Source: Deltaproteobacteria bacterium (lineage in GTDB: Bacteria; Desulfobacterota; Syntrophia; Syntrophales; UBA2210). Taken from it: DNA of 64,000 nucleotides. Positions 46,855 to 54,592 of the stretch are shown in pieces; within the stretch, counting starts at the first letter, position 1; each line of letters opens with the position of its first letter. The DNA lies in contig JAFCZZ010000001.1 of the NCBI GenBank assembly GCA_019314085.1, forward strand, positions 1 to 64,000, read 5' to 3'. The notes beneath the pieces are model-generated. The model saw only the letters and a list, made by a program, of their open reading frames with translations, had not been told where the DNA came from and did no database searches. A program made the translations under genes and the position numbers.

Positions 46855-47381
46855 AACTTGAAGGTTTCAAGTCTTTTGTGACGCAAGCCGCAGAAATGTA
46901 TGGCGGGATGAAGGAGCTTGGCGAGAAGGTGGGCTTGCATTTCACGGGCATATATCGCCGGTTTCGGGCCTTGCCTTGGATTAGATGGGGCAAGGAGGGC
47001 GAATTCCTGAAGCGTCTGGCTGAAGTCTTGGTGACGCCTTTTGAACGAGTCCTTTGGCTTGCCGGTTATAATCCCTTTGTCAAGCGAGAGTATGGCCTGA
47101 CGCCCAAGGCATTGGATGCCCTCTGGGAACTCAATCTCAAGATTGCTGAGGCGGTCAAACAGGGCCGTTTCCGGGCCGAGGACATCACCAAACTGGCCGC
47201 CCTGGCCCTAAAAGACATCGAAGAGGAGGCTCAGTCCAATGCAACCCGAGGAGAAGCGGGAACGGACACTGGGAATAGACCCTGGCACGAAAAACTTCGC
47301 GGCGATACTGCTGGAAGTGGGACTGAGCAGCGGGAAGAGTGCAGTGCACAAGAAATTGGTGCTGAAAAGGAAACGTGGTGA
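46833..47381 (+). CDS. Cro/CI-like helix-turn-helix protein
   Basis: 182 residues from ATG 46833 (GAAGGAGG upstream), overlapping the nuclease end. Residues ~15-75 read as an XRE-type fold: MKELGEKVGLHFTGIYRRFR, then LAEVLVTPFERVLWLAGY. Probably a transcription regulator or a DNA-bending factor for the operon. The last ~45 residues are coded in the 143-base overlap with the RuvC gene and have poor protein-like composition, so the true end may be shorter (lost stop) or the overlap genuine. Confidence 0.65.
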   Translation: MSRRRVVELEGFKSFVTQAAEMYGGMKELGEKVGLHFTGIYRRFRALPWIRWGKEGEFLKRLAEVLVTPFERVLWLAGYNPFVKREYGLTPKALDALWELNLKIAEAVKQGRFRAEDITKLAALALKDIEEEAQSNATRGEAGTDTGNRPWHEKLRGDTAGSGTEQREECSAQEIGAEKETW

Positions 47382-47886
47382 GGACATACTTACATTTGCC
47401 CGACGGGTTGGCAGTGAAATCATAGAGAAGTTCCTTGGGGAGGGCCATGCAGTTGAGCCCGTATCTTTTGTCGTGTTTGAGCGGCAGTTTGACCGTTCAC
47501 CGGATAAACCTCTCGAAAGATTGTTGCACATAGTTGAGTTTGTCCTTTACGATTATACCTACCGAACCTGCAATGAGTGGTTTGGATACCCAGCTATCTC
47601 TTTGGGACTGGAATACTCACCCACGCAGATGAAAAAGTATGTAACTGGCAAGGGCAATGCCGATGAAGCCGAATATTGGCGCAAGATAGAGCGGAAATGT
47701 GCTACAGGCCAGTTGCCCTTCGGCGATATAGACAACCAGCATTTGATAGAGGCGGGTATTTATGCTTTGATGGGACTCGACTGGTATCATGTCTACTACC
47801 GTGGTGATGAGGCATGGAAGTGTCACGGCAATCGGGAAGGGGCCAAGAAGCCGAAGATACTCTGGAATTTCGACGTAGACTTCTGA
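47239..47886 (+). CDS. RuvC-like Holliday junction resolvase
   Basis: 215 residues. RNase H-fold acids: D14 in LGIDPGTKNFA, E81 in VVFERQF, and a C-terminal DNQHLIEAGIYAL. The motif KKYVTGKGNADEAE matches the GxGxADK-like loop of RuvC/poxvirus A22 enzymes. It would cut four-way junctions made during recombination and before packaging. Unusual length of overlap with the upstream HTH gene. Confidence 0.8.
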   Translation: MQPEEKRERTLGIDPGTKNFAAILLEVGLSSGKSAVHKKLVLKRKRGEDILTFARRVGSEIIEKFLGEGHAVEPVSFVVFERQFDRSPDKPLERLLHIVEFVLYDYTYRTCNEWFGYPAISLGLEYSPTQMKKYVTGKGNADEAEYWRKIERKCATGQLPFGDIDNQHLIEAGIYALMGLDWYHVYYRGDEAWKCHGNREGAKKPKILWNFDVDF

Positions 47887-47900
47887 GGAAGCTTTGGGCC

Positions 47901-48113
47901 GTGGGCACGGAAATCTGGGGCAAAGAAGTGGCCAACTATATCTTCCACGCTTACATTGCGATGAACTACGGCAAAACGAGCCTGAAAGAGCTATCAATAG
48001 AAGAACTACAAGGAATGCTCGACTGGTTAAAGGAGGAGATTTATGGACAGCGAGAAGATACGGCAGAAGGCCGTCGAGATGCTGGCCCAGCTCCTCAAAC
48101 GGCCAGCATTTGA
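47901..48113 (+). CDS. Short GemA/Gp16-like helical protein
   Basis: 70 residues from GTG 47901, ten bases after GAGGAA; a longer frame from 47814 would overlap RuvC. The stretch FHAYIAMNYGKTSLKELSIEELQGMLDWLKEE resembles the small domain found in Mu GemA-type phage proteins. Overlaps the next gene by 71 bases; its last residues may be filler. Confidence 0.5.
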   Translation: MGTEIWGKEVANYIFHAYIAMNYGKTSLKELSIEELQGMLDWLKEEIYGQREDTAEGRRDAGPAPQTASI

Positions 48114-48714
48114 GATAGATAGCCTGCAGCCATCTGAACTGCTTGAAATCTACAAAGAAGCAGCATTTACCGCCTATCACGGCCAGCTTGTAGCTATGCT
48201 GATTGGTGCCCTGCTGCGTCACAAATTTGGCATTGGCACAACCCGTATCTTCCGTCTACGCAGCCAGGATAAAAACATGCAAATCCTCTGGTCTATTGGC
48301 ATGTTCCGGCCCCTTACAACCGGCACGAAGTATCTGGGCTGGCTGCTGGATAATGATGCTTTCAACTTTGCTATGGCCCCAGAATGTGTTGTGCGGCTTT
48401 TCCGCCTTTACAACCGCGATGAGACACGTGGCCTGATGGAGGGTATCAACCCCAAGCAGCTTGCCAACCTGATGACTCGCCATAACATTGACCCCAAGGG
48501 TTTTGTCCGGTTCACTCGCCTTCTACTGGATATGATGCGCCAGTTGCAACCCTGGCCCCAGTATGATACTCTCATCGCCGAGGTATTGAAGATAGCCCTT
48601 GGCGAGAAGACCAAAGAAAGGGCCAGGACGATATACGAAATCCTGACGGGTGATACCGATGCCCAAGAAGAAGACACTCAAGGAGAAGCTGAAGAACCTT
48701 CTGGAGAACCGTAG
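48043..48714 (+). CDS. Unknown helical protein
   Basis: 223 residues; AAAGGAGGAG before ATG 48043. All-helical appearance, middle rich in Arg/Asn/Phe (KNMQILWSIGMFRPL), acidic C-terminus that overlaps the next gene. Located right after recombination genes. No motif recognised. Confidence 0.6.
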   Translation: MDSEKIRQKAVEMLAQLLKRPAFEIDSLQPSELLEIYKEAAFTAYHGQLVAMLIGALLRHKFGIGTTRIFRLRSQDKNMQILWSIGMFRPLTTGTKYLGWLLDNDAFNFAMAPECVVRLFRLYNRDETRGLMEGINPKQLANLMTRHNIDPKGFVRFTRLLLDMMRQLQPWPQYDTLIAEVLKIALGEKTKERARTIYEILTGDTDAQEEDTQGEAEEPSGEP

Positions 48715-49084
48715 CGTGGCCTGTGTGGAGGAAAATGGCCGGTTATACTTCCGCGTGGAGTCCGAGGATGGCGACTTCGTGGTGTTTGTCGAGCAGGACG
48801 AATACACCGCTGAGCAATGGGTAATCCGTGTCTTCCCTCTTTTCAGCGTCAAGCTGGATACCTGGGACGAGGCCGAGTTTTTGCATGACATGCTTCAGTG
48901 GACTTCTGTCCTCTTGCTATCGCCGATCATCCATCCAATTGAAGGCGGCATGGCGATAGGCTTTCAGCGGGTCTTGGGTGATACAGACCTCTGGGCGCAG
49001 GTTGAAGGTTTCATCATTGACGTAGCCGTGGCCCGAAGTAAACTTATGAAGCACGCTATCGAGTGGGATTTTAGCGTGCGATGA
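48659..49084 (+). CDS. Unknown alpha/beta protein, YbjN-like pattern
   Basis: 141 residues from ATG 48659 inside the previous gene. Strand-strand-helix order (RLYFRVESEDGDFVVFVEQ, MAIGFQRVL, FIIDVAVARSKLMKHAI) recalls the YbjN/secretion-chaperone fold. That is a shape comparison only; function unknown. Confidence 0.55.
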   Translation: MPKKKTLKEKLKNLLENRSVACVEENGRLYFRVESEDGDFVVFVEQDEYTAEQWVIRVFPLFSVKLDTWDEAEFLHDMLQWTSVLLLSPIIHPIEGGMAIGFQRVLGDTDLWAQVEGFIIDVAVARSKLMKHAIEWDFSVR

Positions 49085-49087
49085 AAG

Positions 49088-49393
49088 ATGCTATTGCCAA
49101 TCATGGATGAATGGGAAGACTTAACGCCGGAGGAACGCCGCCACATAGGCTGGCAACGCTTCATGAAATGCCCCGACGATGTTTATCTCTGCCCCCGATG
49201 TATGCCGCCTGGTGCAGTTTATCCTGACGACTTTGATTCATACGACGAATGGCTGCCTGACCCGCATTGCAAATTTTGCTTCGGCTTTGGCGTGGTCAGC
49301 GACATCACCGAAATCATTCGCGAGGCTGGGGAAGAAGAGGAAGCCCCTGCCCAGCAACCCGAAGATAACGATGAGGCCGAAGGTTTAGCTTGA
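49088..49393 (+). CDS. Small zinc-binding-like protein
   Basis: 101 residues. Two Cys pairs, CPRC and CKFC, about 30 residues apart (YLCPRCMPP, HCKFCFGFG), look like a zinc knuckle; C-terminus acidic and disordered (GEEEEAPAQQPEDND). ATG 49103 is an alternative start. No family recognised. Confidence 0.55.
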   Translation: MLLPIMDEWEDLTPEERRHIGWQRFMKCPDDVYLCPRCMPPGAVYPDDFDSYDEWLPDPHCKFCFGFGVVSDITEIIREAGEEEEAPAQQPEDNDEAEGLA

Positions 49394-49452
49394 CGCGCAA
49401 GTGGGTATAGTGTCTTATGAGAAAGCCCAAAACAGAAAGGAGTGGCGGCACG

Positions 49453-49830
49453 GTGCCCGATGTAATCGTCAATGATATCAACATCACGGCGATAGCCTAT
49501 TCCGATAGGCTTGACCGGAGGCTCAAGGAAAAGTGCTTGAAGCGCCTTTTCGAGGCCTTTAAGGGCAACGAAGACATCGAGTGGTATCGTGAGTTGTATG
49601 ACTATGCCCGCAGGACCGGTTTGGATGTCACGCTTTCGGCCCTTCACAAGTCACTGGAGGCCGCATTTGAGGCTGATGCCCAGAAGACAACAGACATCCT
49701 CCACGAGCTAAACATCTGGCCTGCCCACGCACAGGGGATTTGCGAAGCCTGTGGTGGCCCAGTTGTTGACGAGGGGAACATGTGGATTTGCTGGTGGTGT
49801 TCTTGGGCCGAAGCCAAGTATCCTGAATAG
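49453..49830 (+). CDS. Small zinc-ribbon protein
   Basis: 125 residues from GTG 49453, ten bases after AAAGGAG (49436-49442); ATG 49417 lies before that ribosome site, so GTG is preferred. Helical N-terminal two-thirds, then CEACGG and CWWCSW, a zinc ribbon. Function unknown. Confidence 0.6.
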   Translation: MPDVIVNDINITAIAYSDRLDRRLKEKCLKRLFEAFKGNEDIEWYRELYDYARRTGLDVTLSALHKSLEAAFEADAQKTTDILHELNIWPAHAQGICEACGGPVVDEGNMWICWWCSWAEAKYPE

Positions 49831-49854
49831 CGCGGGGAAAGGAGCTTCTATCAT

Positions 49855-50112
49855 ATGTATCTACCTGAGGAACCCAAAGTCAGTGCTGCGCCGGTGATTT
49901 TTATCGCCCTGTCGCTTCTTGTTTTCTTGATTGGCACGGCGATATGCTTCTACTATTCCACTTCTGGCTTGCCGGTCAGGCTAATTGTTGCCGTCTTGGG
50001 AGGCTTGGCTGCTGACGTAATATTCGGGGCGGCAGTCGCAGTATTCTTGCTGGCAGTTGGCTTGGTAGCCTATGTTCTAACTTACATCAGCGAAAGGATG
50101 AACCGGAAGTGA
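49855..50112 (+). CDS. Small membrane protein
   Basis: 85 residues, AAAGGAG upstream. Two or three hydrophobic segments (~12-33 and ~42-77) and a basic end (SERMNRK). Size and topology fit a phage holin or membrane accessory; a lysis role is possible together with the lipoprotein-like gene at 50712. Its stop overlaps the RNase HII GTG start. Confidence 0.6.
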   Translation: MYLPEEPKVSAAPVIFIALSLLVFLIGTAICFYYSTSGLPVRLIVAVLGGLAADVIFGAAVAVFLLAVGLVAYVLTYISERMNRK

Positions 50113-50705
50113 TACTTGATGATGCTTGGGGTATTGACGAAGCGGGCCGGGCAGCTATTGCTGGGCCACTTGTAATAGCGGCTTATCACCCATGCGAACA
50201 TATCGGAGGCGTAAAAGACAGTAAGAAACTTACTGAAAAGCAGCGCGAGGCCTTATATCCGCGATTGCTTGAATCGGGTGTAGCTAAAATCAAAGTCATT
50301 CCGGTCCGAAAGATTGACAAATACGGCATAGTCACGGCTGAAATGTGGGAAATTGGTTTTATGTTGGATGAGCAAATATACCACGAGGTGGTGGTAGATG
50401 GGCCACGTTACAAAGTCTGGGACGAGATAGAGCAAAATGTTATGGGCGTCCAGTTCCTCGGCGACGACCTACGCTTTGAAGTTGATGCCGATGACAAGTA
50501 TTATTCCGTGGCCGCCGCCAGTATCATCGCCAAAGTCTTCCGTGACCACCTGATGAAGCTCTGGCATGAAATCTATCCTGAATACAATTGGGCCAGCAAC
50601 AAAGGCTACCCGACGCCCGAACATTGCTGTGCTGTGCGTGAACATGGCCTTACGCCACTGCACCGGAAGACATTTGTTGAGCGGATTGTTTCAGGAAGGG
50701 GGTGA
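50109..50705 (+). CDS. rnhB: Ribonuclease HII
   Basis: 198 residues from GTG 50109 (GTGA overlap). All RNase HII landmarks are present: GIDEAGRAAIAGP with D10-E11, KDSKKLTEKQRE, VDADDKYYSVAAASIIAKV with the third Asp, and NKGYPTPEH..HGLTPLHRKTF. It cleaves RNA in RNA-DNA hybrids, removing the primers made by the viral primase. Length is usual for the family. Carriage by a virus is uncommon but known. Confidence 0.92.
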   Translation: MILDDAWGIDEAGRAAIAGPLVIAAYHPCEHIGGVKDSKKLTEKQREALYPRLLESGVAKIKVIPVRKIDKYGIVTAEMWEIGFMLDEQIYHEVVVDGPRYKVWDEIEQNVMGVQFLGDDLRFEVDADDKYYSVAAASIIAKVFRDHLMKLWHEIYPEYNWASNKGYPTPEHCCAVREHGLTPLHRKTFVERIVSGRG

Positions 50706-50711
50706 CTATTG

Positions 50712-50882
50712 ATGGCAAGTTCGTCTTCAGTGCCAACAACGTTCATTGTTTGCTTCTTGGTGGCTATTGTTACAACTATCCTAATAGGACTTGGATGTGC
50801 CAAGCAGGTGCCTTGCGAGGTCAAAGCAGGCCAGGCGGGTTGTTTCCGGCACAGTCAAGCTGGAGCCGCCGGTAATAGTTGA
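50712..50882 (+). CDS. Short lipoprotein-like membrane protein
   Basis: 56 residues from ATG 50712, seven bases after the RNase HII stop. A hydrophobic segment at ~11-28 ends in GLGC29, near a lipobox, followed by a short Cys-containing tail (CAKQVPCEVKAGQAGCF). It could be an outer spanin-like lipoprotein or an exclusion peptide. Small and unverified. Confidence 0.4.
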   Translation: MASSSSVPTTFIVCFLVAIVTTILIGLGCAKQVPCEVKAGQAGCFRHSQAGAAGNS

Positions 50883-50899
50883 AACGGACGAAGTTTTCT

Positions 50900-51025
50900 A
50901 TGAATATCCCGACAGAGAATATTAACCGAGTAATTATCTACGTCGGGCCTAGCAAACCCGAATGTAGCCCAGACGAGTCTCAGCTTAAAGGGGAAAACAC
51001 CACAAAGGGGGCGTGCCGAGAATGA
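50900..51025 (+). CDS. Tiny hydrophilic protein
   Basis: 41 residues; the stop overlaps the next ATG (ATGA), as is usual for real genes in this genome. Starts MNIPTENINRVIIYVG and then turns Pro/Cys/Lys-rich. No ribosome site of note. Function unknown. Confidence 0.35.
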   Translation: MNIPTENINRVIIYVGPSKPECSPDESQLKGENTTKGACRE

Positions 51026-51345
51026 ATTGTCTATCCAGTAAATTGAAGCAAGTATTGGATGCTATGCAGCAGATGGAACAGGATTTTGGGCATATAGAGA
51101 CCGGTATAAACAGTCTCCGCGAGAGCACGACATTTATCAAGCGTCGATTAAATGAATTGGTTTGGGCTCTGTGGGAAGGGACAGCAGAAGCGCGGTTCAT
51201 GGATGATTTGATAGATGCTCTGCATGTCTGTGCTAGCGTAAGCAAAACAATCGAATCTCTGGCCAAGTCAATTAGAGGTTCCAGCGACAAAAGTTTAGAA
51301 ATCATTGAAGAAGTGTGTGAAATCCTGAAGGAGAATGCCAGATGA
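51022..51345 (+). CDS. Coiled-coil protein
   Basis: 107 residues from ATG 51022; a GTG nine bases upstream sits on top of its own ribosome site and is less likely. Helical throughout (KLKQVLDAMQQMEQDFGHIE), probably a dimeric coiled coil. ATGA overlap with the next gene. Unknown role. Confidence 0.6.
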   Translation: MNCLSSKLKQVLDAMQQMEQDFGHIETGINSLRESTTFIKRRLNELVWALWEGTAEARFMDDLIDALHVCASVSKTIESLAKSIRGSSDKSLEIIEEVCEILKENAR

Positions 51346-51878
51346 TTCGTGTCACCGAGAACCTTTACTGGGGTGCCATAGCGCCGCGCGAGGAAGGGTT
51401 GGCCATCGAGCCCAAGCAACTGGACCTGCTTATTTACTGCGGCGACTGTGAGGAATTTGCCCAATACGCTTCCGAGGAGCTTCGGGATGAGATAGACCGT
51501 TGGAATGTGCCGGTGATATGCCTTGGCTGGCATGATAATCCCGGAATGCCACCAACACGCAAGTCGATAACTTTCCTCGTTGATACCGTGAACATGATGC
51601 TACGTGCTGGCCGGTCGGTATGTATCGCCTGTGCCTTGGGCATTAACCGTTCTTTCTTTGCTTTGATGTGCTGTCTGGCCCGCACTGAACCTGAGTTTGA
51701 GGCCAGAATATCTGCCCTGAGCCGTTTGCGAGGTATTAATTACGAAGATTGGTTTCACCGCTATGCCATCTGGCGCACAGTTTGGGAGACGAGCAAAGAC
51801 AAAGCGAGAGATATCTCTGATGTGAAAAAGGGCCGGATGCAGGCCCCTCAAAGCTCACAAAAGGAGAGATTAAAATGA
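51342..51878 (+). CDS. Dual-specificity phosphatase-like protein
   Basis: 178 residues. The signature P-loop C-x5-R is present: C97-ALGIN-R103-S in VCIACALGINRS, but the His normally before the Cys is Ala. D65 in LGWHDNPG could be the general acid. Start pattern ITENLYWG-like (VTENLYWGAI) is typical of small DSPs. It may dephosphorylate host proteins, RNA ends or sugars; the His-to-Ala change leaves activity uncertain. Confidence 0.7.
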   Translation: MIRVTENLYWGAIAPREEGLAIEPKQLDLLIYCGDCEEFAQYASEELRDEIDRWNVPVICLGWHDNPGMPPTRKSITFLVDTVNMMLRAGRSVCIACALGINRSFFALMCCLARTEPEFEARISALSRLRGINYEDWFHRYAIWRTVWETSKDKARDISDVKKGRMQAPQSSQKERLK

Positions 51879-52102
51879 AACCAACACAGAAGCCCTATGA
51901 ATTCCTCGCCGAGAAGCTTCAATGGTATAAGATGAAGGCCAAAGAGTTGAGAATGGCCGTCTCTAGGCTAAAGGAAGGGGTAGAGAATCCACTGCTGTTA
52001 GCAGGCCTGGAAGTGCTGGATAAACTCGCCCGTGATGTGCTCTCTTGGTGCGAATACCGTGACTATCCACCATCCCTTAGGAGTGCGAATATTGCTCGAT
52101 AA
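51875..52102 (+). CDS. Small helical protein
   Basis: 75 residues; ATGA overlap and AAAAGGAGAG upstream. Two helices (FLAEKLQWYKMKAKELRMAVSRL, PLLLAGLEVLDKLARDVL), Trp/Tyr near the end. No family recognised. Confidence 0.55.
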   Translation: MKPTQKPYEFLAEKLQWYKMKAKELRMAVSRLKEGVENPLLLAGLEVLDKLARDVLSWCEYRDYPPSLRSANIAR

Positions 52103-52236
52103 TGCAGGATACGGTTGGGACCCGCCCTATTATGATACCTACGACGAGGCCCGTGATGACGGTAGTTGGAGTGAGACCGTTTAAGCTATTTGAGGACGCT
52201 GTTAAGATATGGGCCGAGCAATCGCGAGAATGTTAA
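52092..52236 (+). other. Short gap with two competing mini-ORFs
   Basis: Frame one: TTG 52092 (eight bases after AGGAG) to TAA 52184, 30 residues, acidic and Tyr/Trp-rich (GWDPPYYDTYDEARDD), which looks like protein. Frame two: ATG 52102 (TAATG overlap) to 52236, 44 residues. At most one is likely real; I cannot decide. Confidence 0.3.
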
Positions 52237-52253
52237 TGAGGGAGGCGACGAGT

Positions 52254-52748
52254 ATGTCCTCACTTGTTGCAGATTGGTGGTGTGTTTGCCTAAAGGAACA
52301 ATATGGTAGTGTGTCGTTCAGACCAGAGGGTGACGAAGTGCTTTTAAACCTGTGTCCTTCCACACCCGATTGGCATGACATCGTGCTAAGCATAAGCAGA
52401 AAAGACTGGATGCTAGAGTTGACACATAAGGTAGAAGCCGACTCGCCAAGTATTCTGCCTTGGGAAGTTCGGATTGATGCTGGGGCCAACGTTCGAGTCT
52501 GTGCCTATCGGCCTATTACCGGTTTGTGCTGTGGTTTGGCAGTACGACAAGTCAGCGAGGAGTTGTGTACTGCTGCTATTGGTGTTTCTCCTCCACTACA
52601 GGCGATTGTTGTTGCGGTACATCGCCAAGACGGCCTTATCTTGCTTGAGCATCCGATTAATATTGATGATGTATTCGTTCTTGCGAGTTACTTAGACGAA
52701 ATAGCAAAGCGCTATCGAGCATACGGATTTACAATTGAGAAAAGCTAA
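52254..52748 (+). CDS. Unknown protein
   Basis: 164 residues from ATG 52254, eight bases after GGGAGG; upstream in-frame ATGs at 52209 and 52233 lack ribosome sites. Alpha/beta with Trp and Cys (ADWWCVCLKEQ). Codons are more A/T-rich than average here. Last gene before the GC-rich sugar island. Confidence 0.55.
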   Translation: MSSLVADWWCVCLKEQYGSVSFRPEGDEVLLNLCPSTPDWHDIVLSISRKDWMLELTHKVEADSPSILPWEVRIDAGANVRVCAYRPITGLCCGLAVRQVSEELCTAAIGVSPPLQAIVVAVHRQDGLILLEHPINIDDVFVLASYLDEIAKRYRAYGFTIEKS

Positions 52749-52768
52749 GTGGTCAACGGTGAGGTGCG

Positions 52769-53932
52769 ATGCCGAAGGCGACGATAACGGTTATGCGCGT
52801 GGGGCACAGGGATAGCGACGCGGGCAAGCGGGCGCCAAGCGAGCTGCTGATAGTGACGCCCCAGGGGATAGGGGATGCGCTGATAGCGGCGACTGTGGGG
52901 TATCACTGCGAGGCTGCGGGCATAGCGACGGCGATACGGCGGGAGATACGGGGCGAAGCGGCGGTGCGCGGATGGAGCGTATCGGATTTTGATGTTAGTG
53001 AGCTGGAGTTGTTACCGTTGCTATCGGGGAGCGGGCGTGGTGAGGTGTTTCGGTTGGCGGGGCGCAGGAGCTTTGCGTGGCATGATGCGAGCGGCGGGGC
53101 GATGCTGGATAGGCTGCTCGCGGAGATTGGGTTGGAGCGGCAGGCGGCGCCTGCAACGGCGATGATAGGGGCGGATATCGAGCGGATGGAGATTGGCGGA
53201 GGCCACGGGATAATAGCGCCGTGGAAGCACAGCGCGCCAGAATACAGTATGAGCAAGGAGCAAGTAGCGGCTGCGGCTGCGGAGATGCGGGCGGCAGGCT
53301 TGATACCGGTGGTAGTGCACAGCGAGCGCGTAGACTTGGGTGGAGTAGATGCGGTGAATTGGACGGGGCAAACGCGGACGGTGCGAGAACTGCTACCGTT
53401 GCTCGCTGCGGCGCGGGTTGTTGTGACGGCGGATAATGGCATTTTGCACGCGGCGCAGGCGATGCAGGTGCCGACGGTTGCTGTGGCGAGCAGGCGCACG
53501 ATAGCGCCGGAGGCGTTTAGGGATTACGCGCCGATACTGTGGTGCATGGCGCGGGGCGAAACGCGAGCGGTGCGCGAGCGCACGATAATGCTCGCAGTGC
53601 GAGCGATGCTGAAGGCAAGCGAGGCGAGGTGGTGTATAGCGGGGCCGGAGCGCTATCTGTGTGGTGTGGAGCAGGCGGGGCGGCGGGTAGCGCGGGCGGC
53701 AGGGGTGTTTTACGCGAGGATGGACGCGGACGCGATTGCAGAAGCGGATGCGGTGATCGTCGAATATCATCCGTATTATCACGATGATTGGGCGGCTGTG
53801 TTTGAGGAGCTGCGTGCTCGCGGTTGGCAGGGGGAGATAATTTGGAGCGTGCACAAGGCGGCGGACTTGACGCGCGAGGGGCGGCAGGCGGAGATAGCGG
53901 AATTGGAGGTTGTTGGCGAGCATGGCGGATAA
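52769..53932 (+). CDS. GT9-like glycosyltransferase with the start of a second (GT4-like) domain
   Basis: 387 residues. GT9 landmarks: LLIVTPQGIGDALIAATVG and VVVTADNGILHAAQAMQVP. After ~300 residues a new domain begins (CIAGPERYLCGVEQ, ADAVIVEYHPYYHDDW, IIWSVHKAADL) that looks like the N-terminal half of a GT4 protein and is cut by the stop at 53932. The matching C-terminal half is in the overlapping frame at 53922. The whole stretch uses GCG-rich codons unlike the rest of the window, a sign of transfer from another genome. Confidence 0.7.
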   Translation: MPKATITVMRVGHRDSDAGKRAPSELLIVTPQGIGDALIAATVGYHCEAAGIATAIRREIRGEAAVRGWSVSDFDVSELELLPLLSGSGRGEVFRLAGRRSFAWHDASGGAMLDRLLAEIGLERQAAPATAMIGADIERMEIGGGHGIIAPWKHSAPEYSMSKEQVAAAAAEMRAAGLIPVVVHSERVDLGGVDAVNWTGQTRTVRELLPLLAAARVVVTADNGILHAAQAMQVPTVAVASRRTIAPEAFRDYAPILWCMARGETRAVRERTIMLAVRAMLKASEARWCIAGPERYLCGVEQAGRRVARAAGVFYARMDADAIAEADAVIVEYHPYYHDDWAAVFEELRARGWQGEIIWSVHKAADLTREGRQAEIAELEVVGEHGG

Positions 53933-54437
53933 GGAACGCGCGCTGGTATTGATGGAGCATTGCGATGATGCGGGCGGAACGCAGGCGCTGCTCACGGGGG
54001 TTGACTACTTTTTGCGAGGGCGATGGAGCGAGCAGGAGCTGCAGCGGGCTTTGCAGCAGGCGGATATATTCGTGTATGCGGATGATGTGGACGAACCCGA
54101 CCAATCGGCTGCGGCGGCGGATGTGTTGGGGTTCGGGCGCCCCGTGGTAGTATCGGGCTGCAGGAAACATGCGGATGTGTTGCCGTGGTGCGTGCAAGCG
54201 AAGGGGGCGCAGGAGATAGCTGAGCGAGTATTGTGGCTGCTGAGCAATGCTGCTGCATACCAGCGGGCGGGGCTACGGGCGCTGCAGGGAGCGAGCTTTC
54301 GGCGGCAACGGGTGCTCGCGCGGCAGTATCGGGCGGCGGTTGTCCATGTTTTGGCGAGGCGATACTTGCGGGATTATCGTGGCGCAGGGGGGAATACTGG
54401 CCCTAAGCGAGCGGTCGAACATGAACGCGATGGATGA
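53922..54437 (+). CDS. GT4-like C-terminal domain (second half of a split glycosyltransferase)
   Basis: 171 residues from ATG 53922, 12 bases after GGAGG. RALVLMEHCDDAGG, LQRALQQADIFVYADDV and VLGFGRPVVVSGCRKHADVLPW resemble the donor-side domain of GT4 enzymes, with no N-terminal domain of its own. A +1 change near 53905-53920 would join it to the previous gene, so this is either a frameshift-broken gene, a programmed shift or a two-subunit form. Same GCG-rich composition. Confidence 0.55.
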   Translation: MADKERALVLMEHCDDAGGTQALLTGVDYFLRGRWSEQELQRALQQADIFVYADDVDEPDQSAAAADVLGFGRPVVVSGCRKHADVLPWCVQAKGAQEIAERVLWLLSNAAAYQRAGLRALQGASFRRQRVLARQYRAAVVHVLARRYLRDYRGAGGNTGPKRAVEHERDG

Positions 54438-54592
54438 AGCCAGCTACGAAAGTGGAGAGAATGTGGCCGAAGGCTTGCACTGGTACGTGCATGGTTATGG
54501 GCAGAGGCGATGTTGTTGCCGATAGCGCCGCGAGGCCACAACATGGTTTGGGAGACGAACAGAGATTGAATAAAATAGGAGGGGAAACGAAA

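Noticed and set aside
49390..49410. Promoter-like TTGACG followed by TATAGT
   Set aside because: Only ten bases separate the two boxes, too few for a sigma-70 promoter.
54421..54525. 34-codon frame after the GC-rich island
   Set aside because: No ribosome site, odd Arg/Cys end, and it sits at a composition junction; likely not a gene.
54434..54592. N-terminal extension of the gene at 54593
   Set aside because: The added 53 residues have mixed composition and no ribosome site, whereas GGAGGGG lies just before ATG 54593.
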